Shown: in pieces, positions 1 to 8,417 of the stretch | Position numbering within the stretch: position 1 is the stretch's first letter | How the letters are laid out: every line of letters starts with the position of its first letter | From: Firmicutes bacterium UBA5493 | Lineage (GTDB): Bacteria; Bacillota; Limnochordia; Darwinibacteriales; Darwinibacteriaceae | Length of the DNA stretch: 61,496 nt | Assembly (NCBI GenBank): GCA_002424045.1 | Contig: DIPH01000016.1 | Span: 133,189 to 194,684, forward strand | Reading direction: 5' to 3' | Translations under genes and position numbers: made by a program | The notes under the pieces: model-generated | Databases searched by the model: none | What the model was told of the DNA's origin: nothing | What the model saw: the letters and a program-made list of their open reading frames with translations, nothing else

Positions 1-229
1 CGGACGGGCGGAAACAGAGTATGGAGCCCCCATAGCCCAATCTTGTTACGAACCTTATCCCTCGAACTTTTCAAGCGTTCAGGATATCTCAGTTTTAAGG
101 AATGTTATCTGTCAGTTAACGTGTAAACTTTGGAAACGCCTAGTACCGAACGGTATGCTAGGTGTTGTGGGAGGTCGGCTACTCAAATAATGGGTAGCCT
201 CCTACCCGATTGGATAGACCGTAAGGGAG
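1..229. other. Upstream region of dnaG with palindromes
   Basis: No gene is recognised here. Positions 135-166 form a long imperfect palindrome: AACGCCTAG pairs with CTAGGTGTT (one G-T pair) around an inner TACCG/CGGTA. A second small inverted repeat, GGCTAC/GTAGCC, lies at about 176-197. Neither is followed by a T-run, so they do not look like terminators. They could be a protein-binding site or a structured dnaG leader. The first 130 bases may include the tail of an upstream gene cut by the window edge. Confidence 0.35.
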
Positions 230-238
230 GTGCTGGGT

Positions 239-1963
239 ATAGCTCGCTTTTCTGATGAATGGATTGAACATGTCAAGTCTTCCGTAGATATTGTAGAGAT
301 TATCGGGAGACGTGTTGAATTGAAACAAACTGGACAAAACTACATGGGGTTGTGCCCATTTCACAGTGAAAAAACGCCTTCGTTTTCGGTCAACCCTGAA
401 CGACAATTTTATCATTGCTTTGGGTGCCAAACTGGGGGCAATGTGATTAACTTTGTCATGGAAACCGAACATCTCTCCTTTCCAGAAGCGGTGACCAAGC
501 TTGCTGAAGAAAAAGGAATTCCTGTTCCTGCAGTCTCTGTCCAAGAACAACAAAAGGAAGCCAGGCGTGATATGCTTCGCGAGGCCAATGAACTCGCCGC
601 GCGCTATTACTATCGTAATTTGCGTTCGCCTGTTGGTGAAGGAGCACGGGCCTATTTGAAGGGGCGTGGGATTGACAATATCCTGGCCCGAGATTTTTAT
701 CTTGGATATGCCTCTGACGCCTGGGATGGTTTGGTGCGTTTTTTCGAGTCGGAAGGATTTGATTTACAGGTTGCTCAAGGGGCAGGACTGATTATTGAGG
801 GTAAAAGGGGGTATATAGATCGATTTCGTAGTCGCTTAATGTTTCCCATTTGCGATCATCTTGGACGTTTCATAGGTTTTGGAGGACGAAGCACCAGGGA
901 AGGCCAACCAAAGTACTTAAATACCGGGCAGACTGAGGTATTTAACAAGAGCTACGTTCTCTACGGTTTGAATTGGTCCAAGGACGCAATTAAGGCACAG
1001 GATCAAGTGATCATTGTGGAAGGTTATACAGATCTCATTTCCCTTTTTGCCCTCGGTACCAGTAATGTTGTGGCTTCGCTGGGCACGGCCTTTACTCCAG
1101 CCCATGGTGCATTGCTGAAGCGCTTTTGTTCCCAGGCGATCATTGCTTTTGACGGTGACAGTGCGGGACAAAGAGCTACCCTGCGAGGGATGGAAATACT
1201 CCATGAGTCGGAGCTGCAGGTGAGGGTGGCCGTTCTTAGGGACGGCCAGGATCCAGATAGTTTTGCGCGAACCTTTGGTGCGGGCAAGGTTAGGGAGTGG
1301 CTCGGCGATGCGAGACCCTTCAGGGAATACCAAATTGATAGAATTATTTCCCAACACGATGTAGAAACTAGAGAAGGAAAACTGAGTGCCTCTACAGAAC
1401 TTGTTACAGTACTCTCCGAGCTGAATAGCTCTTTAGAGCGAGATGAATATACTAGTTATGCAGCCCAACGTCTAGGTGTACTCGAGCGCTCCCTTGCAGA
1501 AGAGGTTCGGGAAAAACTGGGAATAGACAGAGGGAAGCCGGTACACAATAGGCGTAACGTAAATTTAGCACCAGCAGAGGCAGGGGAAGAACTCCGGGAA
1601 AGGGAAATCATCAGGTGTTTGTTGCAGAGACCCGGACACTTGAAAGATCTGCGGGAGTGTGGTATTACAGCCAGCGATTTTCATCATTCCGATTATCGCC
1701 GTGTATTTGTATCACTGAGCGAAAATAGTTCCGATCCTGAGGGAACTGCCATTGCCAGTCGACTCTTGTCTTTACCTGGTCCTACGCCTAGCTGGGAAGA
1801 TTGTTTACGATCATTTTCGTCAGTTTTAGCGAAACGAAGATTGCAGAAGATAGAGGAAAAACTTTCCCTTTTGGAGAATGATAGGAAAGGTTTTGATATT
1901 CGTATGGAATTATATCAGTTATTAAAGGAGTACTATGACATTTTCATTTCAGAACCTTCATAG
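239..1963 (+). CDS. dnaG: DNA primase DnaG, possible AUA start
   Basis: DnaG makes RNA primers for lagging-strand replication and docks on the replicative helicase. The N-terminal zinc-binding domain is visible with C39, H42, C60 and C63 (CPFH and CFGC). The TOPRIM core follows, with VEGYTD and the acidic FDGDSAG motif; the C-terminal third is the weakly conserved helicase-binding part. The protein is about 574 residues, usual for the family. The only canonical start, GTG at 230, lies inside the Shine-Dalgarno sequence AAGGGAGGTG (223-232). GGAGG is followed after 8 bases by ATA at 239, which gives a protein beginning ARFSDEW, matching the short N-terminus of B. subtilis DnaG. The gene stands 23 bases before rpoD, the standard macromolecular-synthesis arrangement. 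Identity is certain; the start codon is an inference. Confidence 0.97.
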   Translation: MARFSDEWIEHVKSSVDIVEIIGRRVELKQTGQNYMGLCPFHSEKTPSFSVNPERQFYHCFGCQTGGNVINFVMETEHLSFPEAVTKLAEEKGIPVPAVSVQEQQKEARRDMLREANELAARYYYRNLRSPVGEGARAYLKGRGIDNILARDFYLGYASDAWDGLVRFFESEGFDLQVAQGAGLIIEGKRGYIDRFRSRLMFPICDHLGRFIGFGGRSTREGQPKYLNTGQTEVFNKSYVLYGLNWSKDAIKAQDQVIIVEGYTDLISLFALGTSNVVASLGTAFTPAHGALLKRFCSQAIIAFDGDSAGQRATLRGMEILHESELQVRVAVLRDGQDPDSFARTFGAGKVREWLGDARPFREYQIDRIISQHDVETREGKLSASTELVTVLSELNSSLERDEYTSYAAQRLGVLERSLAEEVREKLGIDRGKPVHNRRNVNLAPAEAGEELREREIIRCLLQRPGHLKDLRECGITASDFHHSDYRRVFVSLSENSSDPEGTAIASRLLSLPGPTPSWEDCLRSFSSVLAKRRLQKIEEKLSLLENDRKGFDIRMELYQLLKEYYDIFISEPS

Positions 1964-1986
1964 CATCCGTAGGAAAGGGGGTCGTC

Positions 1987-3132
1987 ATGTTGAACAAAAA
2001 AGAAGCAAACATTGCTGATGAACATCGTTTAGCAATCAACGAACTAATGGCCAAAGCCAAGAAACGCGGCATGGTTACCTATCGGGAAATCATGGATAGC
2101 CTTCAAGATGTGGAACTCTTGCCGGAGCAGATCGATGAGATCTATGAGAGCTTTGCGGCCATGGGTGTTGACGTGATTCCCCATTCTAGTGGTGATAGCT
2201 CTGACGATGCCGATGATTCGGTCGATAGTGATGTGGAAACCGATGCTCCAGATGATGTGGATGATGCTGAGGATTATGATCTTTCCGTACCTGAAGGTGT
2301 GGGATTGGATGATCCCGTTCGCATGTATCTCAAGGAAATTGGGAGAGTTCCGCTTTTAACGGCGGAGGAAGAAGTGGAGTTGGCCAAGGGCATCGAACAG
2401 GGTAGCGAAGAGGCTAAACGTCAGCTCGCTGAGGCGAATTTACGCTTGGTTGTGAGCATTGCCAAACGATATGTGGGCCGGGGCATGCATTTTTTGGATC
2501 TCATTCAAGAAGGGAACCTAGGTCTGATTAAAGCGGTAGAGAAGTTTGATTATCGCAAGGGTTTTAAGTTTAGCACCTATGCCACTTGGTGGATCCGCCA
2601 AGCTATAACCAGATCCATTGCCGATCAGGCCCGTACTATACGAATTCCTGTGCACATGGTTGAAACCATAAACAAACTTACACGCGTCTCTAGGCAATTG
2701 CTACAGGAATTGGGTCGAGCGCCTAGTCCTGAAGAGATTGCGGAGGAAATGGATTTGCCAGTGGAACGCGTGCGAGAGATCATGAAGATTGCTCAAGAGC
2801 CTGTATCCTTGGAAACTCCCATTGGCGAAGAAGAAGACAGTCACCTAGGGGACTTCATCGAAGATCAAGAAGCTACAGCTCCAGCTGAGGCAGCAGCTTT
2901 CACTATGTTACAGGAACAGCTGGGACAAGTTTTGGAGTCTTTGACGCCCAGAGAACAGCAGGTACTGAGATTACGTTTTGGCCTGGATGATGGTCGAGGA
3001 CGTACCTTAGAAGAGGTTGGGCAGGTCTTTGGAGTGACCCGGGAGCGTATCCGTCAGATCGAAGCAAAAGCCCTGCGCAAACTGCGCCATCCTAGTCGTA
3101 GCAAGAAGTTAAAAGACTTTTTGGAGCAATAG
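1987..3132 (+). CDS. rpoD: Primary sigma factor RpoD (sigma-A)
   Basis: This is the housekeeping sigma factor that directs RNA polymerase to TTGACA/TATAAT promoters. Residues about 10-55 resemble region 1.1. A very acidic linker of D and S residues occupies about 66-95. Region 1.2 follows (DPVRMYLKEIGRVPLL), then region 2 with the RYVGRGMHFLDLIQEG stretch and the melting segment YATWWIRQAI, and the region 4 helix-turn-helix GVTRERIRQIEAKALRKLRH. Length (381 residues) is typical for Firmicutes. ATG follows the purine-rich AGGAAAGGGGG. It is probably co-transcribed with dnaG, and no terminator is evident between it and the tRNA promoter. Confidence 0.98.
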   Translation: MLNKKEANIADEHRLAINELMAKAKKRGMVTYREIMDSLQDVELLPEQIDEIYESFAAMGVDVIPHSSGDSSDDADDSVDSDVETDAPDDVDDAEDYDLSVPEGVGLDDPVRMYLKEIGRVPLLTAEEEVELAKGIEQGSEEAKRQLAEANLRLVVSIAKRYVGRGMHFLDLIQEGNLGLIKAVEKFDYRKGFKFSTYATWWIRQAITRSIADQARTIRIPVHMVETINKLTRVSRQLLQELGRAPSPEEIAEEMDLPVERVREIMKIAQEPVSLETPIGEEEDSHLGDFIEDQEATAPAEAAAFTMLQEQLGQVLESLTPREQQVLRLRFGLDDGRGRTLEEVGQVFGVTRERIRQIEAKALRKLRHPSRSKKLKDFLEQ

Positions 3133-3150
3133 TCATTGTAGTTACAGCAC

Positions 3151-3179
3151 TTGACAAAAGGGGCAATGGCCCATATAAT
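3151..3179 (+). promoter_or_regulatory. Consensus sigma-A promoter for the tRNA
   Basis: A perfect -35 TTGACA (3151-3156) and a perfect -10 TATAAT (3174-3179) are separated by exactly 17 bases. Transcription would begin about 5 bases before the mature tRNA 5' end, so this is a dedicated tRNA promoter independent of dnaG-rpoD. Confidence 0.93.
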
Positions 3180-3190
3180 GAATCAGTACT

Positions 3191-3266
<76 letters not shown>

Positions 3267-3277
3267 AATAAAAATCG

Positions 3278-3327
3278 AGACTGCAACCAAAGTCCCCTAT
3301 GAAGGAGCGCTTTGGGGCGGTCTTTTT
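3278..3327 (+). terminator. Terminator after the tRNA
   Basis: AGACTGC..CCAAAG (3278-3292) pairs imperfectly with CTTTGG..GCGGTCT (3310-3323) and is followed by five Ts. It would end the tRNA transcript. Confidence 0.75.
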
Positions 3328-3735
3328 GCTCTTATGACGGGGGCGTCGAAAGCTGCCGACAAGGCCGAGTATGAAGCTCGGGCAGTGGGTGTGCTTACTT
3401 GAGGTTCTTAAGTGAACGGTGATCAAGGTAATGATTTGTCGGCTGCCCATAGCAATAACAATTAGGATAGCAACGTTCCCGATGATAGACTCTACTAGAA
3501 TTAGCCAATGAGAGATACGAAGCCGCGAGTGCTCTCGGGGTTTTTGAGAATAGTATACGAGATGGCAAAAATCTTGTCGTACGAGTCAATACGGTCTTGT
3601 CCTTGGACGCACTTTCCTCCACTGTTAACCACACATTTTTTAGCACTGATTCGAACTATACTGAGAGGAATTCTAACATCGAATGAAAATTTGTCTGCCC
3701 GAAAGAAAGCGAAGGACAAAAGGAGGTAACGCCTG
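3328..3735. other. Gene-free stretch with potential structured RNA
   Basis: No credible gene is seen. An 8-bp stem GCCGACAA (3355-3362) / TTGTCGGC (3436-3443), extended by two pairs across a T-T mismatch, encloses three small hairpins: CCGAG/CTCGG (3365-3381), ACTTGAG/CTTAAGT (3397-3413) and ATCA/TGAT (3422-3435). Together they fold as a four-way junction. About 80 bases downstream a CCgCGAG/CTCGgGG hairpin with TTTTT (3523-3545) could terminate such an RNA. It does not match tRNA consensus (no T-arm) or any riboswitch I recognise. The rest, to the glycosyltransferase Shine-Dalgarno sequence at 3720, shows nothing else. Confidence 0.35.
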
Positions 3736-4893
3736 ATGAAGGTTGGTCAGTTTACTGACACCTTTCTTCCAGTTGTAGATGGTGTTGGTCGGGTGGTCAG
3801 TCATTATGCTCACATCATGGGGGAGCTTTGTGAAGCCTGCTATGTAATCACGCCACGACAAACGAATTTTGATCAAGGGGAGGCAGCCTACGAAATTGTT
3901 GATTATAGGGGGATTTGTCTACCGAAGATGCGTCAATACCGCGTGGGTCTTCCCATGCTCGATAGCCGTTATCGGCGTCACCTGGCAGATCTTCAGCTGG
4001 ATATTGTTCATGCCCACAGTCCATTTGTTGCGGGACGGGAGGCTTACCGGGTTTCACGGCGGCAAGGAATACCCTTGGTCGCTACGTTTCATTCCAAGTA
4101 TTATGATGATTTCTATCAAGTCACCCATAGCAAAACACTCTCCAAACTGGGGATTAGATTTGTTGTTGACTTTTTTTCCAAATGCGATCAAGTTTGGGCT
4201 GTGAGTAGTTCCACGGCTGAGGTATTGCGTAGCTATGGATATAAAGGTTCAATCGAGATTATGGAAAACGGAACCGACCTCAAGGAGCCAAACGTGGAAG
4301 CGGCACGGGTGGTGGAGGAGCGCTATGGTCTTGGACAGCTGCAGGCGCTTCTTTTTGTAGGGCAAATGAACTGGAAAAAGAACATCCGAAGGATTTTGGA
4401 AGCAGTAGACACTCTAGTTAGGCAGGGGCGCGAGCTGAAGCTTGTCATGGCGGGGCAGGGGCCTTCGGAGCAAGAAATCCGCGCCCTGTCCTCGTCATTG
4501 GGACTGGATCATGTAGTGGTTTATACAGGGCACATCAGTGAGGCACGGATCTTGGAGGGATTGTATGCCCGTGCGGATTTGTTTGTGTTTCCGTCGCTAT
4601 ATGACAATGCACCGATGGTGGTTCGTGAAGCTGCGGCCGTTGGTACGCCGTCCCTCTTGGCTCTGGATTCAAGTGCTGCCGAGGTGATTCGGGATGGCCA
4701 TAACGGCCTTTTGGCTCGGGATACCACTCCAGATATGGCAGAGCGGATCGCCTGGGCACTGGATCACCCTGAGAAGCTACGAGAAATTGGGTCCGCGGCT
4801 CGGCAAACAATCCCTAAGCCCTGGAAGGATATTATCTCTGAGGCGCTATTCCGGTATGACGACCTGATCTCTGCTAAGCGTCAGAGGAGATGA
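3736..4893 (+). CDS. GT4-family glycosyltransferase
   Basis: A 385-residue GT-B-fold glycosyltransferase of family GT4. The N-terminus MKVGQFTDTFLPVVDGV is typical of the group that includes diacylglycerol glucosyltransferases and the PimB-type mannosyltransferases. HAHSPF and the following ATFHS segment mark the acceptor domain. The donor domain shows FVGQMNWKKN and the EAAAVGTPSLL loop that contacts the nucleotide sugar. No membrane segment is visible. It has a strong AAAGGAGGTAA Shine-Dalgarno sequence and stands alone, so a glycolipid-synthesis role is inferred from family resemblance only; the substrate is unknown. Confidence 0.85.
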   Translation: MKVGQFTDTFLPVVDGVGRVVSHYAHIMGELCEACYVITPRQTNFDQGEAAYEIVDYRGICLPKMRQYRVGLPMLDSRYRRHLADLQLDIVHAHSPFVAGREAYRVSRRQGIPLVATFHSKYYDDFYQVTHSKTLSKLGIRFVVDFFSKCDQVWAVSSSTAEVLRSYGYKGSIEIMENGTDLKEPNVEAARVVEERYGLGQLQALLFVGQMNWKKNIRRILEAVDTLVRQGRELKLVMAGQGPSEQEIRALSSSLGLDHVVVYTGHISEARILEGLYARADLFVFPSLYDNAPMVVREAAAVGTPSLLALDSSAAEVIRDGHNGLLARDTTPDMAERIAWALDHPEKLREIGSAARQTIPKPWKDIISEALFRYDDLISAKRQRR

Positions 4894-4908
4894 ACCTCTA
4901 TAAACACT

Positions 4909-4946
4909 CTGACCCTGCAACTATTCAACTCTAGTCACAGGGTCAG
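4909..4946. other. Perfect 9-bp inverted repeat between convergent genes
   Basis: CTGACCCTG (4909-4917) and CAGGGTCAG (4938-4946) flank a 20-base loop between the glycosyltransferase and the convergent E2-like gene. No good T-run follows on either strand, so terminator function is uncertain. Confidence 0.4.
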
Positions 4947-4953
4947 CCAAGGA

Positions 4954-5796
4954 TTAACTCGATTTTTCCTTTGCCCCCGTCTCAAGGAGATGGGGGTTTT
5001 CGATATATCTCTCTAGAAGCTTAAATGACTTGGCAAAATACAATCCGTCACAAATTCTTTCATCCATGGTGTATCCGATTTGGCAGCACTTCTTTACCAC
5101 AACCTGATCGTCAACAACCATGGGCAGTTTTACTGTTTTTCCCAAGGCAACAAAAAGACCTGTGGTGCCAAAATCATAAAGATGATGATAAATATAGTTA
5201 GTATGGATCGACTTTAAATACGTGAAAAACAAAGTAGTATGAAAGGGACTCGCTTTTATTACGGTTTGAGGTAATAAGTTGATTTGATCAAGACCCTTCA
5301 AAATCTTAACCAGAATCTTTTTTACTATGCCAGGCATTGACATTACCATCGCTACAAGTCTATCTGTATCCGTCTTGCTGTCATAGGCCTTTGCTTCGGC
5401 TATCAACTTATCGATAATTTCAATCACTTCAAAAATGTTTTCCTTCCCTGTAAACTCGAATTTCACAGTGGTCTCTTCGTCTTCATCATCCCTTAAAGAC
5501 CGTTTTATGGCCATTGAGACACATATATTATTCCTTTGATATATTCTCCTGTTGATGATAAAACGGTTCAACTGAGGTCTCTCTGAAATCAGCCTAACAT
5601 AAGCTGCAATAAAAAAATGCAAATAACTGATCTTTACCCCTTGTTCCCTTTTTTCTCGAATATAACTGTCAATCGGATCGGCGCAAACAACATGCTTAGA
5701 GAAGTTCTGTGCATCGCTGCGCTTTTCCATTATATAGGGGATAATCTGCACAAATGGGTCTAATGACTTTAATAGCACACCGTCGCTTCGTTTCAT
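4954..5796 (-). CDS. E2-like acyltransferase-fold protein, altered active site
   Basis: The 280-residue protein resembles the catalytic domain of 2-oxoacid dehydrogenase E2 and chloramphenicol acetyltransferase. ISYLHFFIAAYVRLISERPQLNRF matches the conserved early E2 core, and the C-terminal YTMDERICDGLYFAK aligns with the active-site DHRxxDG motif. The catalytic histidine is replaced by glutamate (DER), while the DG is kept. There is no lipoyl or E3-binding domain and no E1 or E3 gene nearby, so it is not a normal dehydrogenase subunit. The start is the ATG with AGGAGGTATT upstream; longer open frame lacks a ribosome site. The gene is visibly AT-richer than its neighbours, possibly acquired. 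Function unknown. Confidence 0.8.
   Translation of the reverse strand: MKRSDGVLLKSLDPFVQIIPYIMEKRSDAQNFSKHVVCADPIDSYIREKREQGVKISYLHFFIAAYVRLISERPQLNRFIINRRIYQRNNICVSMAIKRSLRDDEDEETTVKFEFTGKENIFEVIEIIDKLIAEAKAYDSKTDTDRLVAMVMSMPGIVKKILVKILKGLDQINLLPQTVIKASPFHTTLFFTYLKSIHTNYIYHHLYDFGTTGLFVALGKTVKLPMVVDDQVVVKKCCQIGYTMDERICDGLYFAKSFKLLERYIENPHLLETGAKEKSS
4974..5000 (+). terminator. Terminator embedded in the convergent gene
   Basis: CCCCCGTCTC pairs with GAGATGGGGG (one G-T pair, loop AAG) and is followed by TTTT on the + strand. It would end the glycosyltransferase transcript, yet it lies within the last codons of the minus-strand E2-like gene. Confidence 0.7.
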
Positions 5797-5973
5797 AATA
5801 CCTCCTATGAAAGAACATTCTGGAATATTATAGCATGTCTTGCTCTGAAAATCCATGGTTTCTGACTCATGGCAGGACTTTCGGAATCCTTTTGGTACCC
5901 AGGTTACATTGCCATCACGGCAGACCAATACCGGTTTTTCCGTAATGGAATCATCTCACGTGGTTTTTCTAGA

Positions 5974-7380
5974 TCAGCCGCGAGATGGAAACCAGGCCTG
6001 GTAGAGCGTTTGAACTGCAGCACTGATTTCAGTTTCTGTCAAAGCCGCGAAGCCAATGAGAATTTGGGGAACCTTGCCCATGCTACTTTTGTCAGAGTAA
6101 TATTTAGAAAGGCCATAGACCTTAACTCCATGCTCCAAGGCCTGGGCTTCTAAGCTCTCCTCCGTCATTCCGTTGTGAACCTTGAGCAGAAGATGCAGTC
6201 CGGTGTCAGCGCCTTGTATTTCCACTGGAATATCTAGCGCCTTTATTTCGCGCACCAACACCTCCCGTTTTCTTTTATAGACAGTGCGCATCTTGTTTAC
6301 ATGCCTTTCAAAATACCCATCCTGCATGAATTTGCTTAAGACCTTTTGATCTATAATAGGCACTGGGCAGATCATGAAGGGCAGCCTTTCTTTAAGTCGC
6401 CTAACAAGATGGTTCGGTAGGACCATATAACTCGCTCGTAAGGCGGGGGATAGGGATTTGGAAAAAGCCCCTATGTAAATGACCTTTTCGTTATGGTCCA
6501 ATCCTTGTAACGCAGGGATGGGCTTACCACTGTATTTGAATTCACTGTCATAATCGTCCTCGACAAGATAACGGTTGGGGTCTTGATTCGCCCAATTCAG
6601 AAGTTGCACCCTTCTGTTAATGGACATGATCTCTCCCGAGGGGAACTGATGTGCAGGCGTAATACATAAAATATTGACCCGACTTCTCTTCAGTTCTCCA
6701 AGCTTGATTCCTTGCTCATCTATAGGTAGGGATTGATATTGGGTGCCATTGCTAGAGAAAAGGAGATGAAGCTTCTCATATCCGGGGTTCTCAATGCCAA
6801 AGGTACTTTCTTCATCAAAGATCTGAATCAATATTTGCAAAAGAAACTCCATTCCAGAACTAATGATAACCTGCTCTGGTTGGCAATTCACCCCACGAGA
6901 TTGATAGAGGTATGATGCCAGAGCGGTACGTAGGCTGATATGCCCTTGGTGGTCTCCCAGCTGCGACAATTCGGGATCATATTCATTGATCACATCCTTG
7001 GAGATCTTTCGCCAGGTGGCAAAGGGAAAGGTTTCTGGATCTACCCCCTGGTAGGAAAAGTTATATCTGATTCTGTCCGTTTCTTGTTGGATGACGTCCT
7101 TGGCCCTTTTTGGGGGGGCATCAAGTTGCACGAGATGATCGATTTCATTTACATAAAAACCCCTTCTTTCGATTGAGGTAACAAAACCCTCTTCCATCAA
7201 TTGATTATACGCAGATTGGACAGTATTCTGACTGATTTGCAAATGGGAAGACAGCTTTCTCTTGGAGGGTAACCTAGCCTCCCGAGCAATTCTTCCAGAC
7301 TGAATCTCCGACTTGATTAGTAAGTACAGTTGTTCATAGAGGGGAGTTTTTTGATCTTCATCCAGCACAAACGTCAACAC
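5974..7380 (-). CDS. pdxR: MocR-family regulator, PdxR-like
   Basis: A GntR-type winged helix at about residues 10-75 (PLYEQLYLLIKSEIQSGRI, then LPSKRKLSSHLQISQNTVQSAYNQL) is fused to a fold-type I aminotransferase domain with YIGAFSKSLSPALR carrying the PLP lysine. MocR proteins of this kind sense PLP, and PdxR activates pdxS in Gram-positives. It is divergent from pdxS with 132 bases between the starts. Start: an ATG at 7395 lies against GGAGG, whereas GTG at 7380 sits 8 bases after it and is preferred. Name given by family and neighbour; a GabR-type role cannot be excluded. Confidence 0.85.
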   Translation of the reverse strand: MLTFVLDEDQKTPLYEQLYLLIKSEIQSGRIAREARLPSKRKLSSHLQISQNTVQSAYNQLMEEGFVTSIERRGFYVNEIDHLVQLDAPPKRAKDVIQQETDRIRYNFSYQGVDPETFPFATWRKISKDVINEYDPELSQLGDHQGHISLRTALASYLYQSRGVNCQPEQVIISSGMEFLLQILIQIFDEESTFGIENPGYEKLHLLFSSNGTQYQSLPIDEQGIKLGELKRSRVNILCITPAHQFPSGEIMSINRRVQLLNWANQDPNRYLVEDDYDSEFKYSGKPIPALQGLDHNEKVIYIGAFSKSLSPALRASYMVLPNHLVRRLKERLPFMICPVPIIDQKVLSKFMQDGYFERHVNKMRTVYKRKREVLVREIKALDIPVEIQGADTGLHLLLKVHNGMTEESLEAQALEHGVKVYGLSKYYSDKSSMGKVPQILIGFAALTETEISAAVQTLYQAWFPSRG

Positions 7381-7395
7381 ATCATATACCTCCAT

Positions 7396-7446
7396 CTGAT
7401 ACTATTAACTTTTGCTTTCCTGATACTTATTATAATACCAGATATC
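7396..7446. promoter_or_regulatory. Repeats in the pdxR-pdxS divergent region
   Basis: CTGATACT occurs at 7396-7403 and 7420-7427 in the same orientation, 24 bp apart. A related inverted element (ATACCAGATATC) follows at 7435-7446 beside a TATAAT. MocR regulators bind spaced direct repeats, so this is a plausible PdxR operator. The first copy lies just before the pdxR ribosome site. Confidence 0.55.
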
Positions 7447-7512
7447 AACTATAATAAAGTAAAGAAACGTGTACTGTGACGTTTAGCATGAAACAAGATG
7501 GGAGACAGAGAA

Positions 7513-8385
7513 ATGAGTAACCGTTATGAGTCGAACAAAAACGTAGCACAAGAGTTAAAAGGTGGCGTCATTATGGATGTGACCACTCCAGAACAGGCGC
7601 AAATTGCGCAAGAAGCAGGAGCTTGTGCCGTCATGGCTCTAGAAAGAATTCCTGCAGATATCAGGGTTGCCGGTGGTGTATCCCGCATGAGTGATCCGAA
7701 AATGATCAAAAATATTCAGGCAGCGGTAACCATTCCGGTGATGGCTAAGGTACGTATTGGACACTTTGTTGAGGCACAGATCCTAGAAGCTATTGGAATT
7801 GATTATGTTGACGAAAGCGAGGTTCTTTCTCCGGCAGACGATATATTCCATATTGACAAGACCAGATTTACTTGCCCCTTCGTTTGTGGAGCTAGGGATC
7901 TTGGAGAAGCTCTAAGGCGTGTTGCTGAAGGGGCTTCCATGATCCGCACTAAAGGAGAGCCGGGCACTGGGGATATCGTGCAAGCTGTGCGTCATATGAG
8001 GCGGATCAGTCAGCAAATTCGTCATTTGCAGAATATCCGAGAGGATGAGCTCTTTCAAGCAGCTAAGGATTTGCAGGTGCCCTATACTCTAGCGGAATAC
8101 GTTCATAAAAATGGCAAGCTTCCTGTTGTCAATTTTGCCGCTGGAGGGATAGCCACCCCGGCAGATGCGGCATTAATGATGCAACTGGGCGCTGAAGGGG
8201 TTTTTGTTGGCTCAGGAATTTTCAAATCGGGAGATCCTGCTAAGAGAGCTCAGGCGATTGTCAAAGCAGTTCATCATTATAATGATGCCAGGATACTGGC
8301 AGAGCTGTCGGAAGATTTGGGTGAGGCCATGGTGGGCATCAATGAAAAAGAAGTAGAGCTGCTCATGGCTGAACGAGGAGTCTAG
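7513..8385 (+). CDS. pdxS: PLP synthase subunit PdxS
   Basis: PdxS builds pyridoxal 5'-phosphate from ribose 5-phosphate, glyceraldehyde 3-phosphate and ammonia that is supplied by the glutaminase PdxT. The 290-residue beta-barrel enzyme is highly conserved here: GGVIMDV, VMALERIPADIR, the lysine in IPVMAKVRIGHF, TKGEPGTG, and phosphate-binding FAAGGIATPADA and FVGSGIFKS. ATG follows GGGAGACAGAG. The expected pdxT is not downstream; the next gene is a Nif3-family gene. PdxT may be elsewhere, or the enzyme may use free ammonia. Confidence 0.97.
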   Translation: MSNRYESNKNVAQELKGGVIMDVTTPEQAQIAQEAGACAVMALERIPADIRVAGGVSRMSDPKMIKNIQAAVTIPVMAKVRIGHFVEAQILEAIGIDYVDESEVLSPADDIFHIDKTRFTCPFVCGARDLGEALRRVAEGASMIRTKGEPGTGDIVQAVRHMRRISQQIRHLQNIREDELFQAAKDLQVPYTLAEYVHKNGKLPVVNFAAGGIATPADAALMMQLGAEGVFVGSGIFKSGDPAKRAQAIVKAVHHYNDARILAELSEDLGEAMVGINEKEVELLMAERGV

Positions 8386-8417
8386 CAAGATATACATTGG
8401 AATGGAGGTCGATTGAT

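Noticed and set aside
917..1357. Open frame opposite dnaG
   Set aside because: Shadow of the TOPRIM-coding region, with no recognisable protein.
5869..6153. Short + strand open frame at the pdxR end
   Set aside because: Lies mostly opposite pdxR and shows no family resemblance or ribosome site.
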